Shown: positions 37,332 to 46,138 of the stretch, piece by piece
Position numbering within the stretch: the first letter of the stretch is position 1
How the letters are laid out: each line of letters starts with the position of its first letter
Assembly (NCBI GenBank): GCA_006218025.1
Contig: VBWA01000029.1
Location: forward strand, 1-64,000
Reading direction: 5' to 3'
Length of the DNA stretch: 64,000 nt
Source: Rhodocyclaceae bacterium
Lineage (GTDB): Bacteria; Pseudomonadota; Gammaproteobacteria; Burkholderiales; Rhodocyclaceae
Translations under genes and position numbers: made by a program
Notes under the pieces: generated by a model
Told to the model about the DNA's origin: nothing
The model's input: only the letters and a program-made list of their open reading frames with translations
Databases searched by the model: none

Positions 37332-37832
37332 ATGCTAAAGAAATACATACTTGCAGGTATCGCCTTGGTGTCGTTCTCTGTCGGCGCTCTCGCTGACAGC
37401 AAAATCGGCTTCGTCAATAGCCAGAAGATACTGAATGACGCCCCGCAGGCGGCGCGGGCGAAGAAGAAGATCGAAAAGGATTTCGAAAAGCGCGATCAGG
37501 ACTTGCAGCGCATTGCCAAGCAGTTGCAGGGCCTGCAGGAGAACCTCGACAAGAACGCGGTCACCATGGCCGAGAGCGACCGCCGCACCAAGGAGCGCGA
37601 GTTCGCCGACCTCAACCGCGAGTTTCAGCGCAAGCAGCGCGAGTTCCGCGAGGATCTGAGCCAGCGGCAAAACGAGGAAATGGCGGCGATTTTCGAGCGC
37701 GTGAACAAGATCATCAAGCAGATTGCCGAGGCCGAGAAATACGACATCATTTTCCAGGAAGCGGTCTACGCCAATCCGCGCATCGATATCACCGAAAGGG
37801 TAATCAAGGCGTTGGGCGACGGCACCAAGTGA
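37332..37832 (+). CDS. skp: Periplasmic chaperone Skp (OmpH)
   Basis: A 166-residue periplasmic chaperone with a Sec signal peptide (ILAGIALVSFSVGALA), followed by 'DSKIGFVNSQKILNDAP' and a long charged coiled coil, the tentacle region of the Skp trimer. It delivers unfolded outer-membrane proteins to BamA encoded directly upstream. Confidence 0.92.
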   Translation: MLKKYILAGIALVSFSVGALADSKIGFVNSQKILNDAPQAARAKKKIEKDFEKRDQDLQRIAKQLQGLQENLDKNAVTMAESDRRTKEREFADLNREFQRKQREFREDLSQRQNEEMAAIFERVNKIIKQIAEAEKYDIIFQEAVYANPRIDITERVIKALGDGTK

Positions 37833-37942
37833 TTCCATTCCGATATCATCCGTGACTTTGTCGACTTCGCCTTGCCGTGCAATGTGCACTGTCTGCGGCT
37901 TGTCTTCGCGTCACAAATGATCTGGAAATGGAATAGGACGCC

Positions 37943-38974
37943 TTGGCCGTGATACTGCGGCTCGACCAGATCGTCGCGCGGTTCGGCGGAGAAATAGTCG
38001 GCGCTGGCGACACGGCGATTGCGCGAATAGCCACGCTGGAAAATGCCGGACCCGGCGATCTGGCCTTCCTTGCCAACCCGAAGTACCGCCATCAATTGAC
38101 GACAACCCGGGCCGCAGCCGTGATCATGGCGCCGCCCGCAGCGGACGGACCGGCCGCCGCGATTCTGACGCCGCAGCCCTATCTCTATTACGCGCGAGTC
38201 GCGCAGTGGCTCAATCCATTGCCCGTGCCGGTAGCCGGCGTTCATTCCAGCGCGGTAGTCGAGGGTGAGGTGGCCGCCAGCGCCAGCATCGGGCCCAATG
38301 TCTGGATCGGCCCCGCGGCCAAAGTCGGCGCCGAGGTGGTGATCGCAGCCAACTGCAGCATCGGCGCGGGGGTCGAGATCGGCGCCGGCAGCCGGCTTGC
38401 GCCCAACGTAACGATCTATTGCGGCAGTCGCCTCGGTGCGCGCTGCCTGGTGCATTCCGGGGCGGTCATCGGTGCCGACGGCTTCGGCTTCGCGCGCGAA
38501 GCGACCGGCGCCTGGGTCAAGATTCCCCAAGTGGGGCGCGTGCTGATCGGGGACGATGTCGAGATCGGCGCCGGAACGACGATTGACCGCGGCGCATTGG
38601 GCGACACGGTGATTGGCGACGGCGTCAAGCTCGACAATCAGATTCAGGTTGGCCACAACGTGCGGATCGGCGCCCATACTGCAATGGCCGGCTGTGTCGG
38701 AATCGCCGGCAGCGCCGTGATCGGCGCGCGCTGCACGGTGGGCGGCGGTGCGGTGATCCTCGGCCACTTGCAGATCACCGACGACGTCGACGTGGCGGCC
38801 GGCACGCTGGTGGCGAAATCGATCCGGAACGCGGGAACCTACAGCGGTGCGGTGCCCTTTCTCGAGCGTGGCGACTGGCTCAAGAATTTCTCGCGGCTGC
38901 GTCATCTTGATGCGATGGCCGATAAAATCCGTGCCCTCGAACAGCGGCTTGCCGCACTGGAGAAGAAATCATGA
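37943..38974 (+). CDS. lpxD: UDP-3-O-(3-hydroxyacyl)glucosamine N-acyltransferase
   Basis: A 343-residue left-handed beta-helix acyltransferase, third step of lipid A synthesis. The N-terminal uridine-binding domain has '[20 protein letters not shown]' and '[14 protein letters not shown]'. Many hexapeptide repeats follow, with the catalytic His in '[17 protein letters not shown]'. The likely start is TTG 37943 preceded by ATAGGA, since no ATG is available at the homologous position; GTG 37949 is the alternative. An exact copy of the 21-bp motif lies on the opposite strand near the start. Confidence 0.93.
   Translation: MAVILRLDQIVARFGGEIVGAGDTAIARIATLENAGPGDLAFLANPKYRHQLTTTRAAAVIMAPPAADGPAAAILTPQPYLYYARVAQWLNPLPVPVAGVHSSAVVEGEVAASASIGPNVWIGPAAKVGAEVVIAANCSIGAGVEIGAGSRLAPNVTIYCGSRLGARCLVHSGAVIGADGFGFAREATGAWVKIPQVGRVLIGDDVEIGAGTTIDRGALGDTVIGDGVKLDNQIQVGHNVRIGAHTAMAGCVGIAGSAVIGARCTVGGGAVILGHLQITDDVDVAAGTLVAKSIRNAGTYSGAVPFLERGDWLKNFSRLRHLDAMADKIRALEQRLAALEKKS
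37996..38016 (-). repeat. Bipartite 21-bp motif, exact copy
   Basis: On the minus strand GCCGT, GTCG, CCAGCGCCGACT, antisense in lpxD. Confidence 0.85.
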
Positions 38975-39447
38975 GCGAAACAGGCGCCGGCGGGGCCATC
39001 GATTCCCGCATGGATATCCACCAGATTCTCGACTACCTGCCGCACCGCTATCCGTTCCTGCTGGTCGATCGGGTGCTGGAAGTGGTTCCCGGCGAGCGGA
39101 TTACCGCGCTGAAGAATGTCAGCATGAACGAACCGTTTTTCCCCGGCCACTACCCGCATCATCCGGTGATGCCCGGCGTTCTGGTGGTCGAGGCGATGGC
39201 GCAGACGGCGGCGATCCTCTCCTTCAAGACCATGGGCAGCAGGCCCGACGACAAATCGGTGTACTATTTCGTCGGCATCGACAATGCGCGCTTCAAGAGG
39301 CCGGTCGGTCCCGGCGATCAACTGGTGATCGACGTCACGCTTTCCGCAAACAAGCGCGGCATATGGAAATTTTCGGCGACAGCGAAGGTGGATGGGCAGG
39401 TTGCCGCCGAAGCCGACCTGATCTGCGCTGTTCGTCCCACGCCCTGA
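38971..39447 (+). CDS. fabZ: 3-hydroxyacyl-ACP dehydratase
   Basis: A 158-residue hot-dog-fold dehydratase of fatty acid synthesis. Conserved '[19 protein letters not shown]' is followed by the active site '[20 protein letters not shown]' (catalytic His and Glu). FabZ competes with lipid A synthesis for 3-hydroxyacyl-ACP, so its position between lpxD and lpxA is functionally meaningful. ATGA overlap with lpxD, TGATG overlap with lpxA. Confidence 0.96.
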   Translation: MSETGAGGAIDSRMDIHQILDYLPHRYPFLLVDRVLEVVPGERITALKNVSMNEPFFPGHYPHHPVMPGVLVVEAMAQTAAILSFKTMGSRPDDKSVYYFVGIDNARFKRPVGPGDQLVIDVTLSANKRGIWKFSATAKVDGQVAAEADLICAVRPTP

Positions 39448-40220
39448 TGAGCGTCCATTCCACCGCCGTCGTCCATCCCGCGGCGAGGCTCGGCAAGGGC
39501 GTCGTCGTCGGTGCCTATTCGATCGTCGGCGAGCACGTCGAGATCGGCGATCACACCGTGATCGGGCCCCATGTCGTCGTCGCCGGCCATACGCGGATCG
39601 GCCGCGACAATCGCATTTTCCAGTTTTGTTCCATCGGCGAACAGCCGCAGGACAAGAAGTATGCGGGCGAGCCGACGCGGCTGGAAATCGGCGACCGCAA
39701 CACCATTCGCGAGTTCTGCACCTTCAACTGCGGCACGGCGCAGGATGCCGGCGTCACCCGTCTCGGCGATGACAACTGGATCATGGCCTACGTGCATCTG
39801 GCGCACGATTGCCAAGTCGGCAACCAGACCATTTTCGCCAACAATGCACAGCTGGCCGGTCATGTGAAGGTTGGCGACTGGGCCATTCTCGGCGGCTTCA
39901 CGGTGGTGCATCAGTTCGTCCGTATCGGCGCCCACAGCATCACCGCGATGGGCACCATCCTGCTGCAGGATCTGCCGCCCTATGTGATGGCCGCCGGCAA
40001 TCCGGCCGCACCGCGCAGCATCAATGCCGAGGGCCTCAAGCGACGCGGCTTCTCGGGCGATGCCGTGGCGGCAGTGAAGCGCGCTTACAAGACGCTCTAC
40101 AAGAGCGGCATGAAGCTCGATGAGGCGCGCGACAGCATTGCGGCAGAGTCTGCGACCGTACCGGAACTGGCCTTGCTCGCCGGCTTTCTTGCCGCACCCG
40201 GACGCGGGATCATTCGCTGA
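39447..40220 (+). CDS. lpxA: UDP-N-acetylglucosamine O-acyltransferase
   Basis: A 257-residue beta-helix acyltransferase, first step of lipid A synthesis. Hexapeptide repeats begin at residue 1 ('STAVVHPAARLGKGVVVG'); the catalytic His lies in 'YVHLAHDCQVGNQT'; the C-terminal helical domain includes 'AEGLKRRGFSGDAVAAVKRAYKTLY'. The start overlaps the fabZ stop (TGATG at 39445-39449). Confidence 0.95.
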   Translation: MSVHSTAVVHPAARLGKGVVVGAYSIVGEHVEIGDHTVIGPHVVVAGHTRIGRDNRIFQFCSIGEQPQDKKYAGEPTRLEIGDRNTIREFCTFNCGTAQDAGVTRLGDDNWIMAYVHLAHDCQVGNQTIFANNAQLAGHVKVGDWAILGGFTVVHQFVRIGAHSITAMGTILLQDLPPYVMAAGNPAAPRSINAEGLKRRGFSGDAVAAVKRAYKTLYKSGMKLDEARDSIAAESATVPELALLAGFLAAPGRGIIR

Positions 40221-40224
40221 TTCC

Positions 40225-41376
40225 ATGAGACAGGTTCCAAGGATTGCCATGGTCGCCGGCGAAGCCTCCAGCGACCAGCTTGCCGCGCATCTCATCACCG
40301 CGCTGAAACAGCATTTGCCCGATGCGCAGTTTTACGGCATCGGCGGACCGAAAATGCAGCGCGAGGGCTTCGATTCGCTCTGGCCGGCGGAGATGCTGGC
40401 GGTGCGTGGCTATGCCGAAGTCCTGCGCCACTATCGGGCGATCACCCGTATGCGACGGCAGTTGCTGCACCGCCTGCTGAAAGACCGGCCCGATGTCTTC
40501 ATCGGCGTCGACGGTTCGGATTTCAATCTCTGGCTGGAAAAGCGTCTCAAGCACAGCGGAATCCCGACCATCCACTTTGTCAGTCCGTCGATCTGGGCCT
40601 GGCGCAGAAGCCGGATGCGCAAGATCGTCCAGGCGGTAAGCCACATTCTTGCCCTCTACCCCTTCGAGCCTGAGCTGTACCAGGGGACCGCAGTCAAGTG
40701 CAGCTATGTCGGCCATCCGCTGGCCGATGTGATTCCGCTCGAAATCGATCAGCGCGTGGCGCGCGAGCGGCTCGGCGTGCCGCAGGATCAGCCGGTGATC
40801 GCGCTGCTGCCGGGCAGCCGCCAATCCGAGCTGCATTTCATGGCCGAGACATTTGTGGAGACCGCCAAGCTGCTGCTGGCGCGCTATCCGAAATTGCAGT
40901 TCCTGGTGCCGCTGGTTTCACGCGAGACGCGTCTGCAATTCGAGACCGCCTTGTGGAAGCTGAAGGCCGACGAGTTGCCCTTCACGCTGATGTTCGGCCA
41001 TGCCGCGGAAGCCGTCGCGGCCAGCGATGCCGTGCTGGTTGCCAGCGGCACTGCGACGCTGGAGACCGCACTGGTGGGCCGGCCCATGGTGATTGCCTAC
41101 AAAATGTCGCCCTGGTCATGGCGGCTGATGCGCGGCATGCGCTATCTGCCCTGGGTCGGGCTGCCCAATATTCTCGCCGGGCGCTATGTCGTGCCCGAAT
41201 TCCTGCAGGACGAGGCGACGCCGGAGAACCTTGCCCAGGCGCTGGGCAACCTGCTGGTCGACCGTCAGGCGCGCGCTGCCATCGCCCGCGTCTTCGACGG
41301 CATTCATCGCCAGCTGCGACAGAACACGGCGCAGAAGGCGGCCGACGCGGTGCTGCCCTACCTGCAGAAGGCATGA
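40225..41376 (+). CDS. lpxB: Lipid-A-disaccharide synthase
   Basis: A 383-residue GT-B-fold glycosyltransferase joining UDP-diacylglucosamine and lipid X. Typical stretches: 'IAMVAGEASSDQLAAHLI', 'FYGIGGPKMQREGF', 'FVSPSIWAWRRSRM', 'ALLPGSRQSEL' and 'VASGTATLETALVGRPMVIAYK'. The stop is followed by a palindromic repeat that separates lpxB from rnhB. Confidence 0.95.
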   Translation: MRQVPRIAMVAGEASSDQLAAHLITALKQHLPDAQFYGIGGPKMQREGFDSLWPAEMLAVRGYAEVLRHYRAITRMRRQLLHRLLKDRPDVFIGVDGSDFNLWLEKRLKHSGIPTIHFVSPSIWAWRRSRMRKIVQAVSHILALYPFEPELYQGTAVKCSYVGHPLADVIPLEIDQRVARERLGVPQDQPVIALLPGSRQSELHFMAETFVETAKLLLARYPKLQFLVPLVSRETRLQFETALWKLKADELPFTLMFGHAAEAVAASDAVLVASGTATLETALVGRPMVIAYKMSPWSWRLMRGMRYLPWVGLPNILAGRYVVPEFLQDEATPENLAQALGNLLVDRQARAAIARVFDGIHRQLRQNTAQKAADAVLPYLQKA

Positions 41377-41393
41377 TTCTGCAGAACGCGTTT

Positions 41394-41525
41394 GATCCGC
41401 AGATTTCGCCGATTGACGCAGATGGGTCAGGGCCTTGCTTGGCCAGATCGCACCACCTGCCGGGTGACTCATGGGCGCTGGCCACTGCGTTGTTCTCCCT
41501 GCGTAATCTGCGTCATCTGCGGATC
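41394..41525. repeat. Imperfect CTGCG-rich palindromic repeat in the lpxB-rnhB gap
   Basis: The left end reads GATCCGCAGATTTCGCCGAT and the right end CTGCGTCATCTGCGGATC; the arms match over about 27 bases with a few changes, around a 75-base centre. The arm is built of a 9-10-base CGCAGAT-type unit. Such palindromes occur dispersed in other environmental genomes. It carries no gene. The right end (CGGATC) can also pair with GATCCG over the rnhB start codon. Confidence 0.75.
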
Positions 41526-41542
41526 GAACTGAGGTTTTTTGG

Positions 41543-42127
41543 ATGATCCGTCTGGTCTGCGGCGTCGACGAGGCCGGGCGCGGTCCGCTTGCCGGACCGG
41601 TCTATGCGGCTGCCGTGATCCTCGATCCGGCGCGGCCCATCGAAGGCTTGGCTGACTCGAAAAAACTCTCCGAAAGCAGGCGCGATTTTCTCGCCCTGGA
41701 AATCCGCGACAAGGCGCTGGCCTTCGGCATTGCCTGGGCATCGGTCGAGGAGATCGACAGCATCAACATCCTGCAGGCAACGCTGCTGGCGATGCGCCGC
41801 GCGGTGGAAGCCCTGGTGGTGCAACCAGGCGAGGCGCTGATCGATGGCAACCGCTGCCCGGCGCTGGCGATGCCGGCGCGCGCCATCATCGGCGGCGATG
41901 CAACGGAGCCAGCAATTTCGGCCGCCTCGATTCTCGCCAAGACGGCGCGCGATGCCGAGATGCGACGCATCCATGAGGCATTTCCGCAGTATGCGCTGGA
42001 TCGCCACAAGGGCTATGACACGGTGGCGCACCGCGCCGCGCTGGCGCTGCACGGGCCCGCTGCATTTCACCGCAAGAGTTTCGCGCCGGTGCGGGAGTTG
42101 CTCGCTGTGCGGAAGACGGAAGCATGA
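41543..42127 (+). CDS. rnhB: Ribonuclease HII
   Basis: A 194-residue type 2 RNase H that removes ribonucleotides from DNA. Active-site acidic residues sit in '[19 protein letters not shown]' (DE pair), '[10 protein letters not shown]' (Asp) and 'KTARDAEM' (Asp); '[13 protein letters not shown]' is also typical. Overlaps the next gene by ATGA. Confidence 0.95.
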   Translation: MIRLVCGVDEAGRGPLAGPVYAAAVILDPARPIEGLADSKKLSESRRDFLALEIRDKALAFGIAWASVEEIDSINILQATLLAMRRAVEALVVQPGEALIDGNRCPALAMPARAIIGGDATEPAISAASILAKTARDAEMRRIHEAFPQYALDRHKGYDTVAHRAALALHGPAAFHRKSFAPVRELLAVRKTEA

Positions 42128-42984
42128 GCGAGCCTCGCCATATCACCTCGCGCGACAATCCAAGCTTCAAGGCGCTGCGCGCCGTGGTCGACGATCCGCG
42201 CCGGCAGGGTAGGGCCTGGCTCGACGGGATTCATCTGGTGAAGACCTGCCTGGACCGAGGCGTCGGCGTCAGGCAGCTTCTGGTGAGCGAGAGCGGGCAG
42301 CGCAATGCGGAGATTGCCGAACTGCTGCAAGCGGCGGCGGGTGTCGATTGCCTGATCCTGCGCGACAGCCTGTTCCGCGAGATTTCCGGGCTGGGCAGCC
42401 CGACAGGAGTTGCCGCGGTGATCGACATACCGCCGGCGCCTGCGGGCGGGATTACGGGCGATGCGGTATTGCTCGACGCGGTACAGGATGCCGGCAATGT
42501 CGGCGCCATTCTGCGTACTGCGGCCGCTGCCGGCGTGCGCGATGTGCTGCTGGGTCCCGGCTGCGCGGGTGCATGGTCGCCGCGCGTGTTGCGCGCAGGG
42601 CAGGGAGCACATTTCTCGCTGACGATCCGCGAACAAGTCGATCTGGTTGCAGCGCTGGCCGTCTGCCCGGCGACTTCGGTGGCGACCGTCGCGCGCGACG
42701 GCGCAAGCCTCTATGACATCGATCTCACCGGGCCGATCGTCTGGCTGGTGGGCAACGAAGGCGCGGGGCTGTCGCCGGACCTTATCGCTGCGGCGAAAGT
42801 ACGCGTCACCATTCCGCTTGCGAGCGGTACCGAATCGCTCAACGTGGCAGCGGCAGCCGCGGTGTGCCTGTTCGAGGCGAGTCGTCAGCGCCTGCTCCCA
42901 CCGGGGGATACCGTCCCCAGCAGAAGCCGGGGACATATCCCACCGGGGGATACCGTCCCCAGCAGAAGCCGGGGACATAAATGA
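42124..42984 (+). CDS. TrmH-family (SpoU) RNA 2'-O-methyltransferase
   Basis: A 286-residue SPOUT methyltransferase that methylates a ribose in rRNA or tRNA. An N-terminal substrate-binding region ('[13 protein letters not shown]'-like start) precedes the knot motifs '[22 protein letters not shown]', '[14 protein letters not shown]' and '[23 protein letters not shown]'. The family normally ends soon after this. Here about 28 extra residues follow, two copies of a [13 protein letters not shown] unit, encoded by a 42-bp tandem DNA repeat. The exact RNA target cannot be assigned. Confidence 0.88.
   Translation: MSEPRHITSRDNPSFKALRAVVDDPRRQGRAWLDGIHLVKTCLDRGVGVRQLLVSESGQRNAEIAELLQAAAGVDCLILRDSLFREISGLGSPTGVAAVIDIPPAPAGGITGDAVLLDAVQDAGNVGAILRTAAAAGVRDVLLGPGCAGAWSPRVLRAGQGAHFSLTIREQVDLVAALAVCPATSVATVARDGASLYDIDLTGPIVWLVGNEGAGLSPDLIAAAKVRVTIPLASGTESLNVAAAAAVCLFEASRQRLLPPGDTVPSRSRGHIPPGDTVPSRSRGHK
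42896..42979. repeat. Two exact tandem copies of a 42-bp hairpin-forming unit
   Basis: Units at 42896-42937 and 42938-42979 are identical. Each begins TCCCACCGGGGGATACCGTC and contains the arm pair GTCCCC/GGGGAC around AGCAGAAGCC. The length is a multiple of three, so both are read in frame as the tail of the upstream methyltransferase. They look like extragenic repeat units captured by the gene end. Confidence 0.88.
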
Positions 42985-42988
42985 AACA

Positions 42989-43007
42989 GGCCCGCACAAG
43001 GCGGGCC
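42989..43007. terminator. Hairpin terminator between the methyltransferase gene and hupB
   Basis: GGCCCGC, loop ACAAG, GCGGGCC gives a perfect seven-base stem between two convergent genes. A T-rich stretch follows on either side (TTAAGG to the right, and on the other strand TGTTTCATTT), weak but usable, so it may serve both directions. Confidence 0.65.
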
Positions 43008-43032
43008 TTAAGGAAACACGAAACGCTGGCTC

Positions 43033-43329
43033 TTACTTCTTCTTGGCGGCCTTCTTGCCGGCAACGGCAGCCTTGAAGGTGGCGCCGGCCGTGAAGCGCG
43101 GCACGGTGGTGGCAGCGATCTTGAGTTCCTTGCCGGTTTGCGGGTTGCGGCCAACGCGCGCGGCGCGCTTCGATGACTTGAAGCTACCGAATCCAATCAG
43201 GGTAACGGTGTCACCCTTCGACACGGTTTTGACGATGGCAGCGATCATGGCGGACAGTGCCTTTTCGGCAGCGGCCTTGCTGATGTCGGCTTCCTTGGCG
43301 GTGATTTCGATCAGTTCAGACTTGTTCAT
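43033..43329 (-). CDS. hupB: DNA-binding protein HU
   Basis: A 98-residue nucleoid protein. It begins 'MNKSELIEITAKEADISKAA' and has 'VTLIGFGSF' and 'GRNPQTGKELKIAATTVPRF', the beta-arm with the intercalating Pro region. The Lys/Ala-rich end (GKKAAKKK) is a short basic tail. It bends DNA and helps compaction and recombination. Confidence 0.95.
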   Translation of the reverse strand: MNKSELIEITAKEADISKAAAEKALSAMIAAIVKTVSKGDTVTLIGFGSFKSSKRAARVGRNPQTGKELKIAATTVPRFTAGATFKAAVAGKKAAKKK

Positions 43330-43651
43330 GTGTGACCTCGTGGGAGTGATGGTGGTAGTAGCGGGTTGAATTCTATGCGAATGCTAACGACGTGTGACAA
43401 ACAATTCTTTGCGCAGGACAGGTTTTTGAAAATTGTATCAATACTGCAGCGGGTCATGTTCCGGCGATGCACCATTGGCGCTCGAATCTTCGCGTGGCCC
43501 CGAATGCTCGCATAATCTGGCGAATCGGGAAAGACGTACAAGGCAAAGGCGATAAAATATTCTTTTTGAGAGGTAAGCTGGCCGCTGCGGCCGGATTCCG
43601 CCTGGCGGCCCGTCAATCGGCCGCGGCAGTCAACAGAAGGAAGCGAAGACA
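43330..43651. other. Divergent intergenic region between hupB and the NfeD gene
   Basis: This 322-bp stretch has no supportable gene. Toward hupB (minus strand) TTGTCA (43395-43400) and CATAGA (43372-43377) are 17 bp apart and could be a weak sigma-70 promoter. Toward nfeD an AT-rich GATAAAATATTC segment at 43551-43562 may hold a -10 box. Neither is firm. Confidence 0.35.
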
Positions 43652-44104
43652 ATGGAACTTGCTTGGTGGCACTGGATGGTTCTCGGTCTCGGCTTGGGTC
43701 TCCTGGAACTCGTCGTCCCCAGCTTCTTCATCATCTGGTTCGGCCTGGGCGCGCTGCTGGTGGGTATCGCCATGCTGGCGGCACCGGGCATCGCTTTCAG
43801 CACACAGATCGTACTGTGGACCCTGGCTTCGGTGGCCATGACCGTTTTCTGGTTCCGGGTCTTCCGCAAGGATGGCGGCAAGACGCGATCCGGCCAGGCG
43901 AACGAGGTACTCGGCGAGATCGGTGTCCTGGTCAGGGCGGTGGAACCGCTGGGAGTGGAGTCGGGGCGCGGTGAAGTGCGCTTCCAGAAGCCGGTCATGG
44001 GCTCCGACGTCTGGCCCTGCCTCGCCGACGAAGCCATTGCGGCCGGGGAGCGGGTCAGGGTATTGGCGGTAGACGGGCAACTCTTGAAGGTAGGCAAATA
44101 CTGA
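43652..44104 (+). CDS. NfeD-family membrane protein
   Basis: A 150-residue protein with two or three N-terminal membrane helices ('WWHWMVLGLGLGLLELVVPS' and following) and a C-terminal OB-fold beta-barrel ('GEIGVLVRAVEPLGVESGRG' onward). This is the short NfeD type without a protease domain, which almost always sits beside a stomatin-like gene, as here (11 bp apart). The pair may organise membrane microdomains; mechanism unknown. Confidence 0.88.
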   Translation: MELAWWHWMVLGLGLGLLELVVPSFFIIWFGLGALLVGIAMLAAPGIAFSTQIVLWTLASVAMTVFWFRVFRKDGGKTRSGQANEVLGEIGVLVRAVEPLGVESGRGEVRFQKPVMGSDVWPCLADEAIAAGERVRVLAVDGQLLKVGKY

Positions 44105-44115
44105 AGGGGCAGGTC

Positions 44116-44970
44116 ATGGGTGAATTCGCTATTTTTGTCGTTGCAGTATTTGTCTTTGTCGCCGTCACGATCGCCAAGGGCGTTCGCATCGTGCCCCAAG
44201 GTGAGGAATGGATCGTCGAGCGGCTGGGCAAGTACCACACCACGCTGCGTCCCGGACTCAACATCATCATTCCCTACATCGATCAGGTGCGCTACAAACT
44301 GGTGACCAAGGACATCATTCTCGATGTGCAGGAGCAGGAGGTCATCACCAAGGACAACGCGGTGATCCTGACCAACGCGATTGCCTTCATCAAGGTGACC
44401 GATCCGATCAAGGCGGTCTACGGCGTCACGGATTTCTCCGAGGCGATCCGCAACATGATCATGACCACGCTGCGTTCGATCATCGGCGAGATGACGCTCG
44501 ACGAAGCGCTTTCCAACCGGGACAAGATCAAAGCGCGCCTGCGCGAAGGCGTGGCCGACGAGGCCATCGACTGGGGCCTGACGGTGAAGTCGGTCGAGAT
44601 CCAGGACATCAATCCGTCCGAATCCATGCAAAAGGCCATGGAGGCGCAGGCCTCGGCGGAGCGCGAGCGCAAGGCTATGGTGACCAAGGCGGAAGGAACC
44701 AAGCAATCCACCATTCTCAATGCCGAGGCGCTACTGCAGGCCGCCCGTCTGCAGGCCGAAGCGCAGATCACGCTGGCCGATGCATCGGCCGAGGCGATCA
44801 GGCGTGTCGGCGCGGCGATCGGCAGCGAGGATGCCCCGATGCGTTATATGCTGGGTGAGAAGTATATTCAGGCCATCGGCAATTTGGCCAAGTCGGACAA
44901 TGCCAAGACGGTATTGATTCCGGCCGACATCCAGGAAACCCTGCGCGGCATCCTCGGCAGTCGCAAATAA
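44116..44970 (+). CDS. SPFH/stomatin-like membrane protein (QmcA type)
   Basis: A 284-residue protein with an N-terminal membrane anchor (FAIFVVAVFVFVAVTIA), an SPFH/band 7 domain ('GLNIIIPYIDQVRYKLVTKD' to about residue 190) and a helical coiled C-terminus rich in Glu/Ala ('ASAERERKAMVTKAEGTKQS'). Such proteins assemble into large membrane-bound rings that can regulate FtsH-type proteases. Partner of the NfeD protein upstream. Confidence 0.92.
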   Translation: MGEFAIFVVAVFVFVAVTIAKGVRIVPQGEEWIVERLGKYHTTLRPGLNIIIPYIDQVRYKLVTKDIILDVQEQEVITKDNAVILTNAIAFIKVTDPIKAVYGVTDFSEAIRNMIMTTLRSIIGEMTLDEALSNRDKIKARLREGVADEAIDWGLTVKSVEIQDINPSESMQKAMEAQASAERERKAMVTKAEGTKQSTILNAEALLQAARLQAEAQITLADASAEAIRRVGAAIGSEDAPMRYMLGEKYIQAIGNLAKSDNAKTVLIPADIQETLRGILGSRK

Positions 44971-45008
44971 GCGCAGGCCGGCGATTTCGCATCTCCCGTA
45001 ATTTTCCA

Positions 45009-45698
45009 ATGCGCCTGTTGGCTTTCGAGACCGCGACCCGGCGCCCGTCGGTCGCGCTGTGGCAGGACGGCGCGACTATCGAGCGCGCCGAGGAAGTGCC
45101 CAACGGCGGCTCCGAACGCCTGCTGCCGTGGATGCACGAGTTGCTGGCGGAGGCCGGTCTGACGCTGGCGCAGATCGACGGCATTGCCTTCGGCGCCGGC
45201 CCCGGCGGCTTTACCGGACTGCGCCTGGCCTGCGGGGTGGCGCAGGGATTGGCCTGGGGCCTCGACCTTCCCGTGATGCCGGTGTCGACCCTGGAAGCGC
45301 TGGCGCTGGCGTCCGGCAAGCGCGAGGTCTGGGCCTGCCTCGATGCGCGGATGAATGAGGTGTATAGCGCGGTCTATCTGGTCGATGGGGCTGCCGTGCA
45401 GCAAGTTACGGCCCCCGTCTGCCTGCCGCCCGCCGTGGTGCCGGCGCCGACTGTTGCCGGCGTCTGGGGCGTGGGCGACGGTTTTGCGGCCTATGGCGAT
45501 TTGCTGATCGCCGGAAAGCGGGATCTCGCGGGGGTGCGTGCCGATGTGTGTCCGACCGCCGCCGCCGTGCTGCGCATCGCCGCGCCGGCGTTTGCGCGCG
45601 GCGACGCGGTGTCGCCCGCGCAGGCGCAGCCTATCTACGTGCGCGACAAGGTGGCCTTTACGACCGCCGAGCGAATCGCGCGCGGCGGGGCGAAATAG
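45009..45698 (+). CDS. tsaB: tRNA threonylcarbamoyladenosine synthesis protein TsaB
   Basis: A 229-residue ASKHA-fold scaffold of the TsaBDE complex that makes t6A in tRNAs. Stretches: 'RLLAFETATRRPSVALW', 'SERLLPWMHELLAEAGL', 'GIAFGAGPGGFTGLRLACGV'. It contains a one-mismatch copy of the 21-bp motif. TsaB followed by RimI is a conserved order. It overlaps rimI by one base (TAGTG). Confidence 0.94.
   Translation: MRLLAFETATRRPSVALWQDGATIERAEEVPNGGSERLLPWMHELLAEAGLTLAQIDGIAFGAGPGGFTGLRLACGVAQGLAWGLDLPVMPVSTLEALALASGKREVWACLDARMNEVYSAVYLVDGAAVQQVTAPVCLPPAVVPAPTVAGVWGVGDGFAAYGDLLIAGKRDLAGVRADVCPTAAAVLRIAAPAFARGDAVSPAQAQPIYVRDKVAFTTAERIARGGAK
45432..45452 (+). repeat. Bipartite 21-bp motif, one mismatch
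   Basis: GCCGT, GGTG, CCGGCGCCGACT, inside tsaB; one A is changed to G. Confidence 0.75.
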
Positions 45699-46138
45699 TG
45701 CTGCACTTTTCGCTCATGACGGAGGCGGAGCTCGATGCGGTGGCCGCGGCGGAAGCGCGCATCTATGACTTCCCCTGGACGCGCGGCAACTTCGCGGATT
45801 CGCTGGCGGCCGGCCATGGCGCCTGGCTGGCGGAGGAGGGTGGCCGCATGGTCGGCTATGCGGTCATGATGCAGGTGGTGGACGAAGCGCACCTGCTGAA
45901 TATCAGCGTGCTGCCGGAATTGCAGCATGGTGGCCGCGGCTCGGCGCTGCTGCTCCACCTTTTCGACCAGGCCCGGCGACAGGGCACAACGCGCATGCTG
46001 CTCGAGGTGCGCCCCGGCAATGTGTCCGGGCAGGACTTCTACCGGCGCTATGGCTTTGCCGAAATCGGGCGGCGTCCGGATTATTATCCGGCGCATGAAG
46101 GCCGCGAGGACGCCATCGTGATGGCACGCGACTTATGA
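45698..46138 (+). CDS. rimI: Ribosomal protein S18 alanine N-acetyltransferase
   Basis: A 146-residue GNAT acetyltransferase. The acetyl-CoA loop is 'ELQHGGRGSALLLHLFDQA', with 'LLNISVLPE' before it and 'LLEVRPGNVSGQDFYRRYGF' after it. The GTG start at 45698 overlaps the tsaB stop; ATG 45716 would give a protein six residues shorter and is a real alternative. Confidence 0.92.
   Translation: MLHFSLMTEAELDAVAAAEARIYDFPWTRGNFADSLAAGHGAWLAEEGGRMVGYAVMMQVVDEAHLLNISVLPELQHGGRGSALLLHLFDQARRQGTTRMLLEVRPGNVSGQDFYRRYGFAEIGRRPDYYPAHEGREDAIVMARDL

Noticed and set aside
45518-45768. Overlapping alternate frames in the tsaB-rimI junction
   Set aside because: Arg/Pro-rich frames typical of high-GC shadow frames; tsaB and rimI account for the DNA.
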